A stretch of 64,000 bases of DNA from assembly GCF_026262505.1 (NCBI RefSeq), contig NC_067207.1, forward strand, positions 20,366,082 to 20,430,081, written 5' to 3'. Both the position numbers and the translations under genes were made by a program. Source of the stretch: Trichomonas vaginalis G3 (Eukaryota; Parabasalia; Trichomonadida; Trichomonadidae). The notes beneath the pieces are model-generated. The model was not told the origin of the DNA and made no database searches. It saw only the letters and a list, made by a program, of their open reading frames with translations. Shown piece by piece: positions 29,883 through 40,689 of the stretch (positions are counted from its first letter, which is position 1; the number at the start of each line of letters is the position of its first letter).

Positions 29883-31092
29883 TTGGAAACTAACCTCACA
29901 GAACTAGATGAAGATTTGGAACAGCCGAAAAATCTTGACCCTCAACAAGAGTATGCGGAGAATATGGAATATTTCCAAGAGTCTAAAAAAAATTCGGCTG
30001 ACATAGTAGAAAGAATATCGAAAATGTTTGCCGACATACAAAAGACTCCAACACAGATGAAAATATTCAGCATAGAATGGAAGCACTGAAAGAAAATGTA
30101 CACAAATACAACAACCCTTTTTACTTACGAGCATTTAACGTTCAATCTTCGGATGAACTCGGTGAAAATAAAAGGTTAAATTTCAAGAAAACATATAGAA
30201 ATGAAACATTGTTTAAAGTTCATTCAGAACCTAACCAAGATGGAAACAAACCTACTTTTGTTTCTGCAGACGATGGAACTACAATGAGATGGGGTCATAA
30301 AGCTAACCCGGATAGGTGGTTCATAAACTTACAACCTCAATTCCAAGAAGTTGTAGACGCAATGGAAGTCAATGGTGAACCAGATATAGCTGGTATTTTA
30401 AGCGCGGCTTTAATGCCATTGAAAGATATGAAACATGCAGATATTTTGGACCAGTATGAAATGAACATGGCTGATGGAAATATAACACCTGACGTTCTAG
30501 AACATTTATCTCAAAGAACTACACAGAACCATAAAGATGGTATATTTGGTGAAGAGTTTAGAAAGAAAGTTAGGGAGACAGAAGAAGAGAACCTATTGTA
30601 CATGACCTTGCAAATGAAAGTTTGCAAAATGTCATAAAAACTTACTTTGCAGACAATGAAATGAGAAGGGATGAATATTTAAGAAAAACTCAAATGGACA
30701 GTACCAAATGAAATGTTAGTATTGAAAAACATGTTCCTTGACAAAATAAAACCAACTACAGAAATAAACGACGCAAGACTGAAAGATTGGGTATAAAGCT
30801 TTCCCATTCACAAAAGATATAGTTGGTAACATGGAAAGAAAACCAGAATGGCTACAAAAACATATATTTGGAAACGAGCATATTCCATATGGACAGGCAC
30901 TGTTTGAAGAGCTTGAACCGGAAACTCAGGAAAGAGTCATGCAAACAATACGCGAAGACTCAAATACAAACTATGACAAAACTCTTTCTAGGATATAGGT
31001 TACCTGAGATGGGCGACCAGAGCCCAAAGGCAAAAAGGACATGGGAAATTTACAACATACTAGGTGAACATGAGCAAAATGCAACAACTTAA
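29883..31092 (+). pseudogene. Putative large structural protein remains
   Basis: A long protein-like stretch with NNPFYLRAFNVQSSDELGEN and RWFINLQPQFQEVVDAMEVN in its middle. It lies directly upstream of the capsid gene. It is broken, with about three breaks. No named family recognised; location suggests a virion-assembly protein. Confidence 0.45.
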
Positions 31093-31291
31093 AGCAGAGG
31101 GCAAGTTACCAAAAGCGACACCAGAAGAAGAGAAGAGTAGAACAAAGGAAAGTAGTGAAGAACAAAGTGAAAGTAGTGCAATGAAGGAAAAAGAAGAGTT
31201 AAAAACTCAGTCAGGAAGAAAGTAAAGCTTGGTCCAGTGGGTTCTATTATGACATATAAATCCAACTATTCTATATTTTTACTCATATGAA

Positions 31292-32780
31292 ATGTACGCC
31301 GCTCAGAATATAACGCCAACAGTTTTGGATGCTATGAATGGAAATGTTTCCGAATGGTATAACGAATGCGACAATGCCATTAGAAGGTCAGAAATAGTTC
31401 CTGGAACTTACGAATATACAACTGCTGTTTCTTATGGAAACGTAGGTGAGTTTGGAGAAGGTTCTTCAACAACAGTAGATATTGCTTGCGACAGGTTTCA
31501 TATATTTCTATTGACAACTCTTTCTTATACGGAACAAGACATTGAAATAAAACCTTCTGCCAAGTTGTCTGACAAGAAAGGTTGCAATGGAATTTTCTAT
31601 GTCGGATACCAATATGCTCCAGAAGTTTTCATGGGATATAAGATATATTCTAACTCTGACTTAGTTCAAACAGTAACATGGGCAAACTATGAATGGTTCG
31701 CTTTGAGAAACTCAGTACAACCACAAGCTAGAGAACAAACAGACCAGTATGCAACTATTGAGAAAATAAGAAGACTTGACCCTAACGTTCCAGGAGTTTA
31801 TGTTAACCTTTCTGGACAACTGCAGCAGCAGTAACCAAAGTAAAACTGAAACTTAGAGTTCCTTTGTCATCTTTCCTCATCTTCAGGTTTTTAAGATACT
31901 TGCCAAACTGGGCAGGAAAAATTTCTATCGAACTTACTCCAAGCAAAAATAACTTAGTCATTGCACCAACACAAGACCCATTCACTCTTACAGAAGTAGT
32001 GGGAACAAATAAAATGTCATTCGCCGACTTTTGCAAAAACAAAGTTGACTTAGACTTTGGTTTCTCAAACCTCAACACTGAAGTAAACTATTATTTCAAT
32101 GCTGCTGGAGATGCTTGGGACCCAGTTAAGTTCACATGCGAAAATTTGAATGCAAGAGAATAGAAAGCAGACTTGCAGTCTATATGTTGGACCCAGATAT
32201 TTCAAATGCTTTAGCTGCCAAATATATTGCAGTTCCACTTATGTTCCCTATACACCAAATATCTGTCAAAGACTTTGCAGGTGAAGTTGGAAACCAAAGT
32301 GCTGACCCAGGTGCAAGAACAGATATTGCTTTAACAACTGCAATGAAACATGCAGATACTATGTTTGTACTGTTCAGACGAACTATAAATGACTATTCTT
32401 GTTTCTACAACCCTGGTATTAAATATCATATAAACATAGATGGCAAATATTATCCAAGAGAAGAATATTCTACAGTTGAGGATATGAGGTCATACAACTT
32501 GACATTAGATGCTATGAACTTTAACAACAACTTCACAACAACCATTAACCCTGAAATGCAAAGTTCTATTATGCCATATGTGAAAGTATGGACTCATACA
32601 GGAGGTCAAAAAACTCAATATACAAATGGAGACCGTTCAAACTTTTGGCTTGGCATTCCATTTGCTGACTCAGAAGACTTTATGGGTGGTATTTCAACTG
32701 TTGGTACAGTTCAAATACAATATACTGGTGACAGAGACGGTCCAGATGAATTGAAGCAAAGAAGTTTACAAAACCAATAG
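31292..32780 (+). pseudogene. Major capsid protein (double jelly-roll) of element 2
   Basis: About 490 residues' worth of sequence, comparable to the 524-residue capsid protein of element 3. Recognition rests on a shared stretch: LRVPLSSFLIFRFLRYLPNW here against LRIPVRRFLPLEAIRFIPAF in element 3, both followed by AG(K/N)I. The C-terminal part has beta-rich sequence typical of the second jelly roll. It is broken, with about two breaks. It would form the icosahedral shell. Confidence 0.7.
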
Positions 32781-32782
32781 CA

Positions 32783-33204
32783 CTTTTCACGGAAGATGCT
32801 CTTTTGAAGATTCGTTCGATGAAACCTGCTGGGCTCCTCAGATTGGCATAACGACAGCTTCCATCGAGCAGATTTTGGCAGCAGGTCAGTAAGTTGTTCT
32901 TGAACTGACTTCTCTCCGTCAAATATTGACAGTACGCCAGTTTTGACATAAATTGTATTATAAACTTACCTTTAGAAATATCGGTCAGTTTTGTTGTTAT
33001 ATTTTTGTCTGCTTCAAGAACTTTCACCATTTCAGTTATACCAACTTTCTTTGCTTTATGAAAATATTTTGGTTCAGCAAAGACTGCTATTCTATAACAT
33101 TTTCCATTGTTTGTATAAAGAACTATTCTGTCAATGAACTTGTATTGTTTGTGTGTGTAAACTTTGTTTTGCTTCAATTCGAAGAGATACTCAAATACGT
33201 CCAT
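32783..33204 (-). CDS. Unknown protein on the opposite strand between capsid genes
   Basis: Starts MDVFEYLFELKQNKVYTHKQ at 33204 and is protein-like for at least 105 residues (to ERSQFKNNLL). The frame continues antisense into the capsid gene end, and that part is probably not real. It is divergent from the gene at 33223 with only 18 bases between the starts. No family recognised. Confidence 0.5.
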
Positions 33205-33222
33205 CTTTTTATTCTAAGTAAA

Positions 33223-33804
33223 ATGTCATTTCCGAAAAATAGAAGCGTAAGTGTTTCAAAAGGTTTAATGGCGATGGCAGATGTGAAGTTAAATTCACCA
33301 ACTCAAACAAACAGTCAAAGTGTTGTTGTCAATGTCAAAGAAAGAGATGTTGAAGTGGGGAAACCATACGAAGACGAAGATGGTATAACAATAGTTCCTG
33401 TAAAAGAACAACCAACATACCCTGAAGTTAGCAGAGACTTAAGTTCTGTTGCAGATATTCGAAACGACTACCAACAACTTAAAGACAAACTTAAAACTCA
33501 GGAGAAGATTTGTCAAGCTTTAGGTATAATGTTAAACTTGGTCGAACACAACCCTGTAAAAGTGAACTCATATGTCATCGCACCTCATGAAGTTTTGAAA
33601 GAACTATTGAAACTTTTGACAGAGGCAGACGATATAAACATCAAAGAAATAGAACCCGACATTGCTTGCTGTGGTGTTTCATATAATGTCATTGACAAGA
33701 TATACGTTATGAAAGGAGGTGAAACGTTGAACTTAAAATATAGTTTCCCAGACGTCATAAAAATATTTGACGACCACAACATTTCATTAAAATTTACTTG
33801 CTAA
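33223..33804 (+). CDS. Unknown 193-residue protein of element 2
   Basis: The start MSFPKNRSVSVSKG is chosen because the longer frame upstream overlaps the divergent gene. Residues about 75-95 (DYQQLKDKLKTQEKICQALG) are a predicted coiled coil. The C-terminal half is mixed alpha/beta. It ends 4 bases before the penton-like gene, so the two are probably co-transcribed. Looks whole. Function unknown; a minor virion protein is likely from position. Confidence 0.55.
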   Translation: MSFPKNRSVSVSKGLMAMADVKLNSPTQTNSQSVVVNVKERDVEVGKPYEDEDGITIVPVKEQPTYPEVSRDLSSVADIRNDYQQLKDKLKTQEKICQALGIMLNLVEHNPVKVNSYVIAPHEVLKELLKLLTEADDINIKEIEPDIACCGVSYNVIDKIYVMKGGETLNLKYSFPDVIKIFDDHNISLKFTC

Positions 33805-33808
33805 GTAA

Positions 33809-34604
33809 ATGGCAGAAGACATAGTGGTTTATACTATTACGACTAAAAACCCTGAGTCATATAATTCTATAACAACAAACTTACAAAGTCCTCAAGGACG
33901 ATATTGTAAACTAACCTTAAACACAATGACGACTAAAGCCTGTTTTGCTCTTTTGACACCAGAAGACTTTGTTGTTGTGAATGGTAAAAAATACTCCTTT
34001 GAAGATACTTACTCAGATATACCACCAACAGGTTTTGTTGACTTATTTAATACTTTAAGGACGGATGTAACATGTGCTGCAACTAGAGCAGGTTTCATTA
34101 TGTTTGGATGTCCGACTGAGTTTAGTATAAACGATATGAGCTATAATACAAAACTTATATCTGGTTTTTACTACCAACAGTTTCCTATAACAGGAAAAGG
34201 TGTCATACAAGGAATGTCTATTCCATTGACATTAAGCACACCAATCTTATATATTGTTTCAAACTTAGGTTCAAAGTGTTATTCGAATGTCGACAGAAAC
34301 TATTATGACCAAAAGATACTTATGCGTATAAACAACACTTTCTCTGCTGGTTTGCCTATTGTTCATTCGAATGCAGAATTTTCAACCTTAGTGAACTCAA
34401 ACACTTTAGCAAGTATAACGTTAACTTAGTTGACGCAAACTTTGTTCCTGTAAAACTTTTATGTCCTATGTATTTGTCAATGACGGCAGAAAGTTTCGAA
34501 TTGGAAGATGCAACTGGTGAAAGTATTGTATTACAAGAACAACTTCAACAACAAATAGCTCAAGAACAACAAATGCAACAAATGCAACAACAAAGTCAAG
34601 AATA
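33809..34604 (+). pseudogene. Penton-like minor capsid protein of element 2
   Basis: Starts MAEDIVVYTITTKNPESYNS. The sequence is beta-rich with many polar turns, about 200 residues plus a glutamine-rich tail (QQIAQEQQMQQMQQQ). Its place after the capsid and an adjacent small gene, together with the beta-rich profile, suggests the single jelly-roll penton protein of Polintons. It is broken, with about one break. Confidence 0.5.
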
Positions 34605-34633
34605 AAAAAAATATTTTTTTTATTTTTATAAAA

Positions 34634-35866
34634 ATGTACAGAATAGATGTTTCAGATTTTTATGACTTCCAAGCGTTCAGAAATATGTGTCCATTTCGAG
34701 ACTATAACAAAGCAGTCGAGAATTTGAAACGTTTAGTCATTTATGTGACTCTGCCCCAGAATGTTATGTCATGAAAGAATGGGATGTTGTCTTTAACAAA
34801 CCTAAAGCGACAATAGTTTCAGAACAAGAATGTAGACAGAAACTTAAGAAAATAAAAGTCGTACAAGTTGGCATGAAGATGTTAGATGCTTGGGATATCT
34901 TATTGTCAAAGTTAGAAGATTTTTCAGTTCGGTATAAAGTTCTATACACCTTCTCCAAACTTCTATTCTATCTTCACTGGATATAAATATGAACAAGTAG
35001 AATGGAAAGAAAATATTATAGAAGCTTGGTTAGACCATGTCAAAGAAATTATATGCAATGGAAACGAAAGAGTCTATGAGTATATCTTATGTTGGTTTGC
35101 AAACATCTTACAACATCCAAGTGCTAAAAATGAAACTGCTCTCATTATAATTGGAAAACAAGGAACTGGTAAGAACACTTTCTTTACAGATATTTTATGC
35201 AAACTGTTAGAAGGCTATTCGAACCCGAATATGACAAACTTAGAAAACATCTGCGGTAAATTTAACTCTTCAATAGAGAATATGAAACTTATAGTATGTA
35301 ACGAACTTCAAAGTATAGATACAACAAAAGTTTTGAACTCAGATGCTTTGAAGAGTCTTATAACAGACAAAGTTGGAGTTGTTGAAAGAAAATATAAAGA
35401 CCAAAGAGTTTGTGAAAATGTTGCAAATTTCATCATGGTTTCAAACAATGCTGTTCCGATGAAGTTAGAAAGTTCTGACAGAAGATATGTAGTTGTCAGA
35501 ACGTCAGATTCTCATATGCAAGATACAGAATATTTTGACGACTTAGCAGAAACTTTGACATCTGACTTTTACAACCACTTGTTCTCATATTTCATGACAT
35601 TAGATATTTCAAAGTTCAATCCAAGACAAATTCCACATACCGAAGAGAGACAAACATTGTTAGAAGCAAACAAGAGTGTATATGAACTGTTCATAGATGA
35701 AACTGACTTTGAGTGTTTAGATGAAAGGTCATTGTACGATTCGTATAAACAATATTGTCAAGAATATGGTTATATGACAGCGTCTAAACGAACATTCTTG
35801 GCAAATGTCAAAAGTCTTTTAGACGTACAGAATGGTGTATATACAAAGAAAAATTTTTCTGAGTAA
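34634..35866 (+). pseudogene. D5-type SF3 helicase of element 2
   Basis: Walker A GKQGTGKN and LIVCNELQSIDTTKV, followed by FIMVSNN and SDRRYVVV, show a D5-like superfamily-3 helicase. The core resembles the element 1 helicase (IVCNELSSCDTSKV) closely but lacks the HENS repeat. It is shorter than that gene at the N-terminal side. Broken, with about two breaks. Confidence 0.75.
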
Positions 35867-35902
35867 ATTTTAAAAAAAATATTTTTTTATCCGATAGAAA
35901 AG

Positions 35903-36320
35903 ATGACGAAATTCATCTCAGTAAACAAGTACATGTCAGGACTTAAAGAAGAACTAGACCCATTCACATATTTGAATGTTTACTTCTACCATTTTGAAAA
36001 GTCTCATTCAGCAAAGTTTGGAACATCGAACCAGTTAAGTTTGCTATTGTGACTAAAAATGGTGCGAAATTTGAAGACTTAGACATAGAAGGTTTGTTAG
36101 CAGTCAAAAAAATTTTGACAGAAGGTTCTCAAACCTTAAAGAAGGCAAAGCATACAAACTTGTTATACCTTATGAACCAAAGAAAGCAGACGACTATGAA
36201 TATTATGAGTCTAAGATAGTTGAAGTTCAAGGTAAATTGGGTAAAAAGATTTTAGAGTCTAAGCCAGTGTTTGCTCCTAAAGAGGAAGAGAACATTGACA
36301 TTGACCCAGAAATGTTCTAA
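35903..36320 (+). pseudogene. Unknown protein remains of element 2
   Basis: Starts MTKFISVNKYMSGLKEEL after TTTTTTTATCCGAT. It ends in an acidic tail, as single-strand-binding proteins often do, but no fold signature is visible. Broken, with about two breaks. Confidence 0.35.
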
Positions 36321-36340
36321 AAATAAAATTTTATTTTTAC

Positions 36341-36784
36341 ATGTCAAATTTCTTTTTCTCTGGAACTGGTTCAGGTTCTTTCTTCTCTTCTTCTACTTTT
36401 TCTCTTCTTTTCTTTCTTCTTCTTCTCTGGTGGAGTTATGTCAAACTTCTCGAACCATATTTTTGTAAAAGTCTTTGTCCTTTAATAGCTCTTCTATTCT
36501 GTTTTCTATTTCATCTTCAAGAACAGCGCATGTGTCTTCTTTGCATTCTAAGAAGTTTTGTTGGACTTCATCTTCCAAGAGGCGTCATCTCTGTCAACAA
36601 GTCTGTCATTGACAAATTTTAAGACTTCTCTGCTTAATGTTTTATGGTTCTTGTCATATTCCCAGAAACAGAACTTTAGAACAAATTCACCTTTCTTGTT
36701 TACACTATGTAAGATTTTATGGTCGACAGATGTTTTGCTGTCGAAAAGCTTGTCTCGAATATAGATAGCGAAATCGCTAGACAT
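36341..36784 (-). pseudogene. Paralogue of the 124-residue protein of element 3
   Basis: The N-terminal half contains FVLKFCFWEYDKNHKTLSRE followed by VLKFVNDRLVDRDD. This matches FVFTYVLKEYDRYHNEVNQT and IKFVDKKLVNNEYF in the protein at 54535-54909. The C-terminal half is lysine- and glutamate-rich. Broken, with about one break. Function unknown. Confidence 0.55.
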
Positions 36785-36820
36785 TTTCTAAAAGATAAAA
36801 ATTTTAATTTTTCTAAAAAT

Positions 36821-37691
36821 ATGTTAGAAAAAAAGTTTGCTGACATTGACAAAAAAATTTGAGAATGTTTTAAATAAGAACAAGAGGAAGTTGGAAAATG
36901 CTCAGATAAAACCCATACATGACAAGTTCCTATTTGCTCAGAATGGTATAACAGGTCTAATTGCACCACCTGGGTCGGGTAAGACTTTCACTTATCTTAA
37001 AATGGCTGCACAACAACAAGAACTAGATGAGAAGAACCCATTCTATGAGTTAGTTCATTTGTAGTACTTCTGGTCAATTTGACCAAACCGTCAATTCGTT
37101 CAAAGATATTATAAAAAGTCTAAGTTAGTATGTATAAAGGATACTGAGTTGTTAGATTGGATAAAGAAGTACCAAAGAAGAGTTTTGAAGTACAATGCTA
37201 TAAATGAGTATATAAATTCTAAGTTTAAAGACCCAAATGAGGAAATGCAGAGAATATTAGAGAAGAAACACTTCAGAAACAAACAGAAAGAGATAGAATA
37301 CATTTCGAAGAAATTGCAATCTTACGATTGGAAGACTTACCCTCATAGATGTCTTCTTATCTTAGATGACTTTGCTTCTCATCCTTTGTTAAAGAACAGA
37401 GAACAAGACATGTGTCGAATTCTTAAGAAGCTCAGACACTTTAACATCTCAGTTGTCATTTGTGTACAGACAGCAAAGAGTTTAAGTAAGGATGTTAAAA
37501 GAATACTTACTGACATTGTACTTTTCCCCGGATTGTCCGAAGACGATTTCATGGAACTTATGAAAGAGTCCATGGCAGGTAAGTTTGACAGACATGAACT
37601 ATGGGAGAAGTACAAAGTCATACAAGACCCTCATACTTCTTTCAGAATTCATATCTACGCGAACAAAGTTCAAATTGTAAAAAGTCAATAA
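36821..37691 (+). pseudogene. FtsK/HerA-type packaging ATPase of element 2
   Basis: Walker A APPGSGKTFT, Walker B HRCLLILDDFA and a downstream RHFNISVVICVQTAKSL stretch identify the A32-like genome-packaging ATPase of Polintons and large DNA viruses. About 285 residues' worth of sequence, the usual length. Broken, with about two breaks. The equivalent in element 3 is at 61000-61883. Confidence 0.8.
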
Positions 37692-37794
37692 AAATAAATG
37701 GTTCATTTACTCTGCTTGTTTGAAGTTGTCAAAATACTCTGTTATTTTTCACGATTTTCATGAGTTTTAGGCTAGACCGGTAAAAGTCGGTCTA

Positions 37795-37860
37795 GAGAAA
37801 TTTCACGATTTTCATACGGAATCTCTTCTCTCGGTTTTCCGAGGGAAGCAATCTTATGCC
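37795..37860 (-). other. Relic of a KilA-N gene
   Basis: TCTCGGTTTTCCGAGGGAAG and its flanks match 54150-54220, inside the KilA-N-like gene of element 3, in the same orientation. No protein remains here; it is a fragment in the gap between two convergent genes. Confidence 0.6.
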
Positions 37861-37915
37861 ATTTTACTCAGAATTTTGGTCATTTTTTTCAGCAAAAATA
37901 TATTTTAGGGTAGAA

Positions 37916-38060
37916 GGTTAGATCTAACCTGTTTTCTAACCTCATTTCTACCCCATATGTCCTTACTGAAAAAAGTATGTGTTCCATATGTCATTTTACT
38001 CAGAATTTTGTTGCTGAATTCAATAAAAATATATTTTAGGGTAGAAGGTTAGATCTAACC
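37916..38060. repeat. Two T-type hairpins GGTTAGATCTAACC
   Basis: Perfect palindromes at 37916-37929 and 38047-38060, each in the frame GGGTAGAA...TTCTACCCC, so an outer stem also changes to the T-type. They lie between the convergent ends of the ATPase (37691) and the 304-residue gene (38093). Confidence 0.8.
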
Positions 38061-38092
38061 TGTTTTCTAACCTCATTTCTACCCCAGTTATT

Positions 38093-39007
38093 TTATAAGC
38101 GTTTTACATGGTAAACATTGTGAATTCGTGAAATTCTAAACAATTTCGTAGCTTCTATTTCTTCTGTCAGTACATCGAATGTTTTAACAATGCCGAAGGT
38201 TTCTTTATATTTCTTCTTGACATCTGAAAGAAGGAAATCGTCAGCTGTTGGATAGTTTTTGTTTAGAAATGTCAACATGTCCATTTTATCTTCTGCTGGT
38301 TTCTCTGCCTCCCTCTTTAAGTCAGCATAGTCGTTTCGCATACGTTCTATCTCTTTGACGGAGTAGTTATATTTCCTCATTGCTGCTTTACATTTAGAAC
38401 ATTGTGGGTTCATTTTTGCGTTATATTCTGAAACCTTACCTGCTAGTATGACTAAGGCGTCAATTGCTCTCTTTAACTCAAAAGTTGCGGGTTTTATCTG
38501 TTCATTCCATATCTTACCTCTTCTATCTTTATCTCTTATCTGCCATACACATTCAGCAACTAACGAAACAAAGTTGTCGTAGGTCTTAAACTCCCCAGAT
38601 TTGTATATGTCAGAGATGTTCTTATATACCATATCGCAATCTTTGTCCATGACTTTGTGGTTGCAATGAAATCCAAGAAACTCATAGTTAACCTTTCGTA
38701 TGAACTTCTTTATTTCTACTGAGTCAGTTGCTTTGACTTCTATTTCATCGAATTCTGGAATAGTAAGCTTTTGTTGTTGGATTTCAGGAAGTTTAGGTAG
38801 ATGGTCAATAATATCCTGCATTTCATAAAGATATTCTTCATCTGTTTCATCTTTTGCAGTGCAATCTAAATCTCCTTGGAGAAGTTCTTGCTTTATCTTC
38901 TGGATTTCTGTTTCGAAAGTATATGAAGAAGGAATGAAGCTTTTCATCTCTACTAACATTGAAGTTGGGTTCATGACTAACGAGTTTGGTGCTGTTGTTG
39001 CTAACAT
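38093..39007 (-). CDS. Conserved 304-residue Polinton protein
   Basis: The paralogue in element 3 (55549-56514) is about 90 percent identical by eye over the shared length. Conserved features: HCNHKVMDKDCDMVYKN (residues about 110-130), PQCSKCKAAMRKYNYSVKEI with a possible zinc-binding cysteine pair, and a helical RMRNDYADLKREAE segment. Function unknown. It carries the GTTAGTTTTT motif 43 bases upstream, like the replication and regulatory genes of element 3. Looks whole, which contrasts with the decayed genes to its left and suggests this part is younger. Confidence 0.7.
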   Translation of the reverse strand: MLATTAPNSLVMNPTSMLVEMKSFIPSSYTFETEIQKIKQELLQGDLDCTAKDETDEEYLYEMQDIIDHLPKLPEIQQQKLTIPEFDEIEVKATDSVEIKKFIRKVNYEFLGFHCNHKVMDKDCDMVYKNISDIYKSGEFKTYDNFVSLVAECVWQIRDKDRRGKIWNEQIKPATFELKRAIDALVILAGKVSEYNAKMNPQCSKCKAAMRKYNYSVKEIERMRNDYADLKREAEKPAEDKMDMLTFLNKNYPTADDFLLSDVKKKYKETFGIVKTFDVLTEEIEATKLFRISRIHNVYHVKRL

Positions 39008-39040
39008 GTTCTTACAATAAAAATAAAAAAATATTTTTTT

Positions 39041-39050
39041 AAAAACTAAC
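39041..39050 (-). promoter_or_regulatory. GTTAGTTTTT upstream motif
   Basis: 43 bases before the start codon of the 304-residue gene, preceded by ATAAA. The same motif occurs at similar distance before five genes of element 3. Confidence 0.5.
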
Positions 39051-39113
39051 TTTATTTTTTATTTCGGGAAAATTCATGAAAATTCAAGAGGGTAGAAAAC
39101 AGGTTAGAAAACA

Positions 39114-39286
39114 GGTTAGATCTAACCTTCTACCCTAAATTATATTTTTGCTGAATTCATGAGTTTTGGTTGAAAGAATACGGTGGAGCCAAAAGTGGCT
39201 CGACCTCAAAACAAGCATTTTCTGTATAAAATTCATGAAAATTCAAGAGGGTAGAAAAGAGGTTAGAAAAGAGGTGAAATCTCACC
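39114..39286. repeat. Hairpins: T-type 39114-39127, G-type 39273-39286
   Basis: GGTTAGATCTAACC and GGTGAAATCTCACC lie 145 bases apart, both preceded by ATTCATGAAAATTCAAGAGG. The second keeps T-type units (GGGTAGAA, GGTTAG) on its left and G-type units on its right, so it looks like a hybrid of the two types. Confidence 0.75.
39165..39225 (-). other. Second KilA-N gene relic
   Basis: GGTGGAGCCAAAAGTGGCTC and flanks are the reverse complement of 57030-57085, inside the KilA-N gene of element 3. Only a fragment, between two hairpins. Confidence 0.7.
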
Positions 39287-39373
39287 TCTTCACCTAAACA
39301 TTATTTTTGGTGTAAATTTATGACAAAATTCAAATTGTAAAAAGTCAAGCTTGAAAAATCTAAGTGTTTAGTC

Positions 39374-39553
39374 TTAGTAAGATGGTAGCTTCTTAAAGCA
39401 AATACCATTGCTGAGTTTTATGTACGTGAAGAGAAGTACAATGAATTCAATTACGAGTACAATTGCAATGACAACTAAGGCAACTATTTTTGTCTTTTGC
39501 CAGCAAGGGTACTTCTTCTCTTCCAATGGTTCGGCAGAACTATACTCACTCAT
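39374..39553 (-). CDS. Small single-pass membrane protein
   Basis: The product is 59 residues from the ATG at 39551-39553 (MSEYSS). One membrane segment at about residues 20-42 (IVALVVIAIVLVIEFIVLLF). It may act in virion membrane or entry functions; that is inference only. Divergent from the gene at 39597 with a shared AAAAAGTGTCATTTTTT motif between them. Confidence 0.55.
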   Translation of the reverse strand: MSEYSSAEPLEEKKYPCWQKTKIVALVVIAIVLVIEFIVLLFTYIKLSNGICFKKLPSY

Positions 39554-39580
39554 GAGAAATGCCAAAACGGTTTAATAGAA

Positions 39581-39591
39581 AAAGTGTCATT
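39581..39591 (+). promoter_or_regulatory. AAAAAGTGTCA upstream motif (element 2 type)
   Basis: AAAAAGTGTCA followed by a T run and the ATG at 39597. Equivalent motifs lie at 39816 (AAAAAGTGACATTTTTA, ATG at 39833), at 27829, and in reverse at 43342-43354 between divergent starts. Confidence 0.5.
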
Positions 39592-39596
39592 TTTTC

Positions 39597-39791
39597 ATGT
39601 CCGAAGACTCGAAGGTGCAACACTTCCAAAATACCGACGAACTCAGAAGAGCAGCATGGCAGTATCTTCTTGACAACTTCTTTGAGTTCTCCAGGTACAC
39701 CTTGGAAAATGCTGAAGAACTCCGACACAGAGAATTTGGAGAAATTGCACTCCAATACTACCTTGACAAACAAAGGGTAAACAAAGGGTAA
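39597..39791 (+). CDS. 64-residue acidic helical protein
   Basis: Starts MSEDSKVQHFQNTDELRRAA. It is helical and amphipathic with no known domain. A 10-base repeat (AACAAAGGGT, twice at 39769-39788) forms its last codons and the stop. Likely a minor gene in a run of small element 2 genes with similar upstream motifs. Confidence 0.5.
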   Translation: MSEDSKVQHFQNTDELRRAAWQYLLDNFFEFSRYTLENAEELRHREFGEIALQYYLDKQRVNKG

Positions 39792-39832
39792 AATAAGACT
39801 AAAAACTTAACGTTTAAAAAGTGACATTTTTA

Positions 39833-40033
39833 ATGAGCTCCGAGTCACCGAGAAAACTTGGTCAGATGTTAGCAGCTTACTTCCCTGAGGAGGATGGAAG
39901 CGTTACATACATCAGGTTCAAAAACAACGAACCTGGAATTGCGTACAAAATTCGCAATTACATGACCATGGAAGAGTACGAAAGGTTCCTACAAGAGAAA
40001 CCAGCTCTAAACAACTCAGAAAAGAAAGAATAA
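39833..40033 (+). CDS. 66-residue small protein
   Basis: The start MSSESPRKLGQ is chosen because it follows AAAAAGTGACATTTTTA directly; the longer frame would need GTG. It contains YFPEEDGSVTYIRFKNN and a charged tail. No family recognised. Confidence 0.5.
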   Translation: MSSESPRKLGQMLAAYFPEEDGSVTYIRFKNNEPGIAYKIRNYMTMEEYERFLQEKPALNNSEKKE

Positions 40034-40061
40034 AAAGTTTAACTCGTAATTGTTTATTTTT

Positions 40062-40661
40062 TTACTTGTATGGGCAAGCTGCAAGAATGAAGTCGACTAT
40101 CTCAGTCTTTGTCTTGACCAGTTGGACGGCTCTTGCGAGTACGTCTGTTTTGCGGTCTCCAGCTGGTGTCTGACCTTCGTAATTGCGCATGTTCTTGAGA
40201 GCTCCAACTGTAAATGATTGTAGGATGAAGAGTCTCTCAGACTGCTTGAGGTAGTCTTCACGGTCACGAACCGAATCTGTGGTACGAGTCGAATCGGTCG
40301 ATTTGAGGGAAGAGACTGAAAGCCTGTCGTCTTCCATAGGGGCTGTGGCATACTCTTTGCGTAAACGGTTCAGACCTTCTTCGAACTCTTGGTCTCTCTT
40401 GGATTGAGATTGGAATTGCTGGGGTGGAGCTTGCTGGAACATCCAAGGGTTGGGGAAGTAAGGCATAGGCTGAGGAGGGTAGTTCGGGAAGCCTTGTGGT
40501 GGGTAGTAACCTTGAGGTGGAAATTGGTAGTAACCTTGAGATGGAAATTGGTAGTAATTTGGTGGAGGGACTTGCTGGAACTGAGGTTGCTGAGGAGACT
40601 GTTGTGGTTCTTTAGGTTCCTCTGGTTTGGGAATGGACTCAGTTGGTGGGACGTCGGACAT
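40062..40661 (-). CDS. Proline/glutamine/tyrosine-rich protein
   Basis: The product is 199 residues from the ATG at 40659-40661 (MSDVPPTE). Residues about 10-95 are a low-complexity repeat of the form QGYYQFPPQGYYPPQ. Residues 100-199 are helical and charged and end FILAACPYK. Such disordered N termini are common in virion scaffold or matrix proteins. Divergent from the gene at 40997 across the 21-bp repeat block. Looks whole. Confidence 0.55.
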   Translation of the reverse strand: MSDVPPTESIPKPEEPKEPQQSPQQPQFQQVPPPNYYQFPSQGYYQFPPQGYYPPQGFPNYPPQPMPYFPNPWMFQQAPPQQFQSQSKRDQEFEEGLNRLRKEYATAPMEDDRLSVSSLKSTDSTRTTDSVRDREDYLKQSERLFILQSFTVGALKNMRNYEGQTPAGDRKTDVLARAVQLVKTKTEIVDFILAACPYK

Positions 40662-40689
40662 TCGTTTGTGGCTTAACCGTCGGACCACA

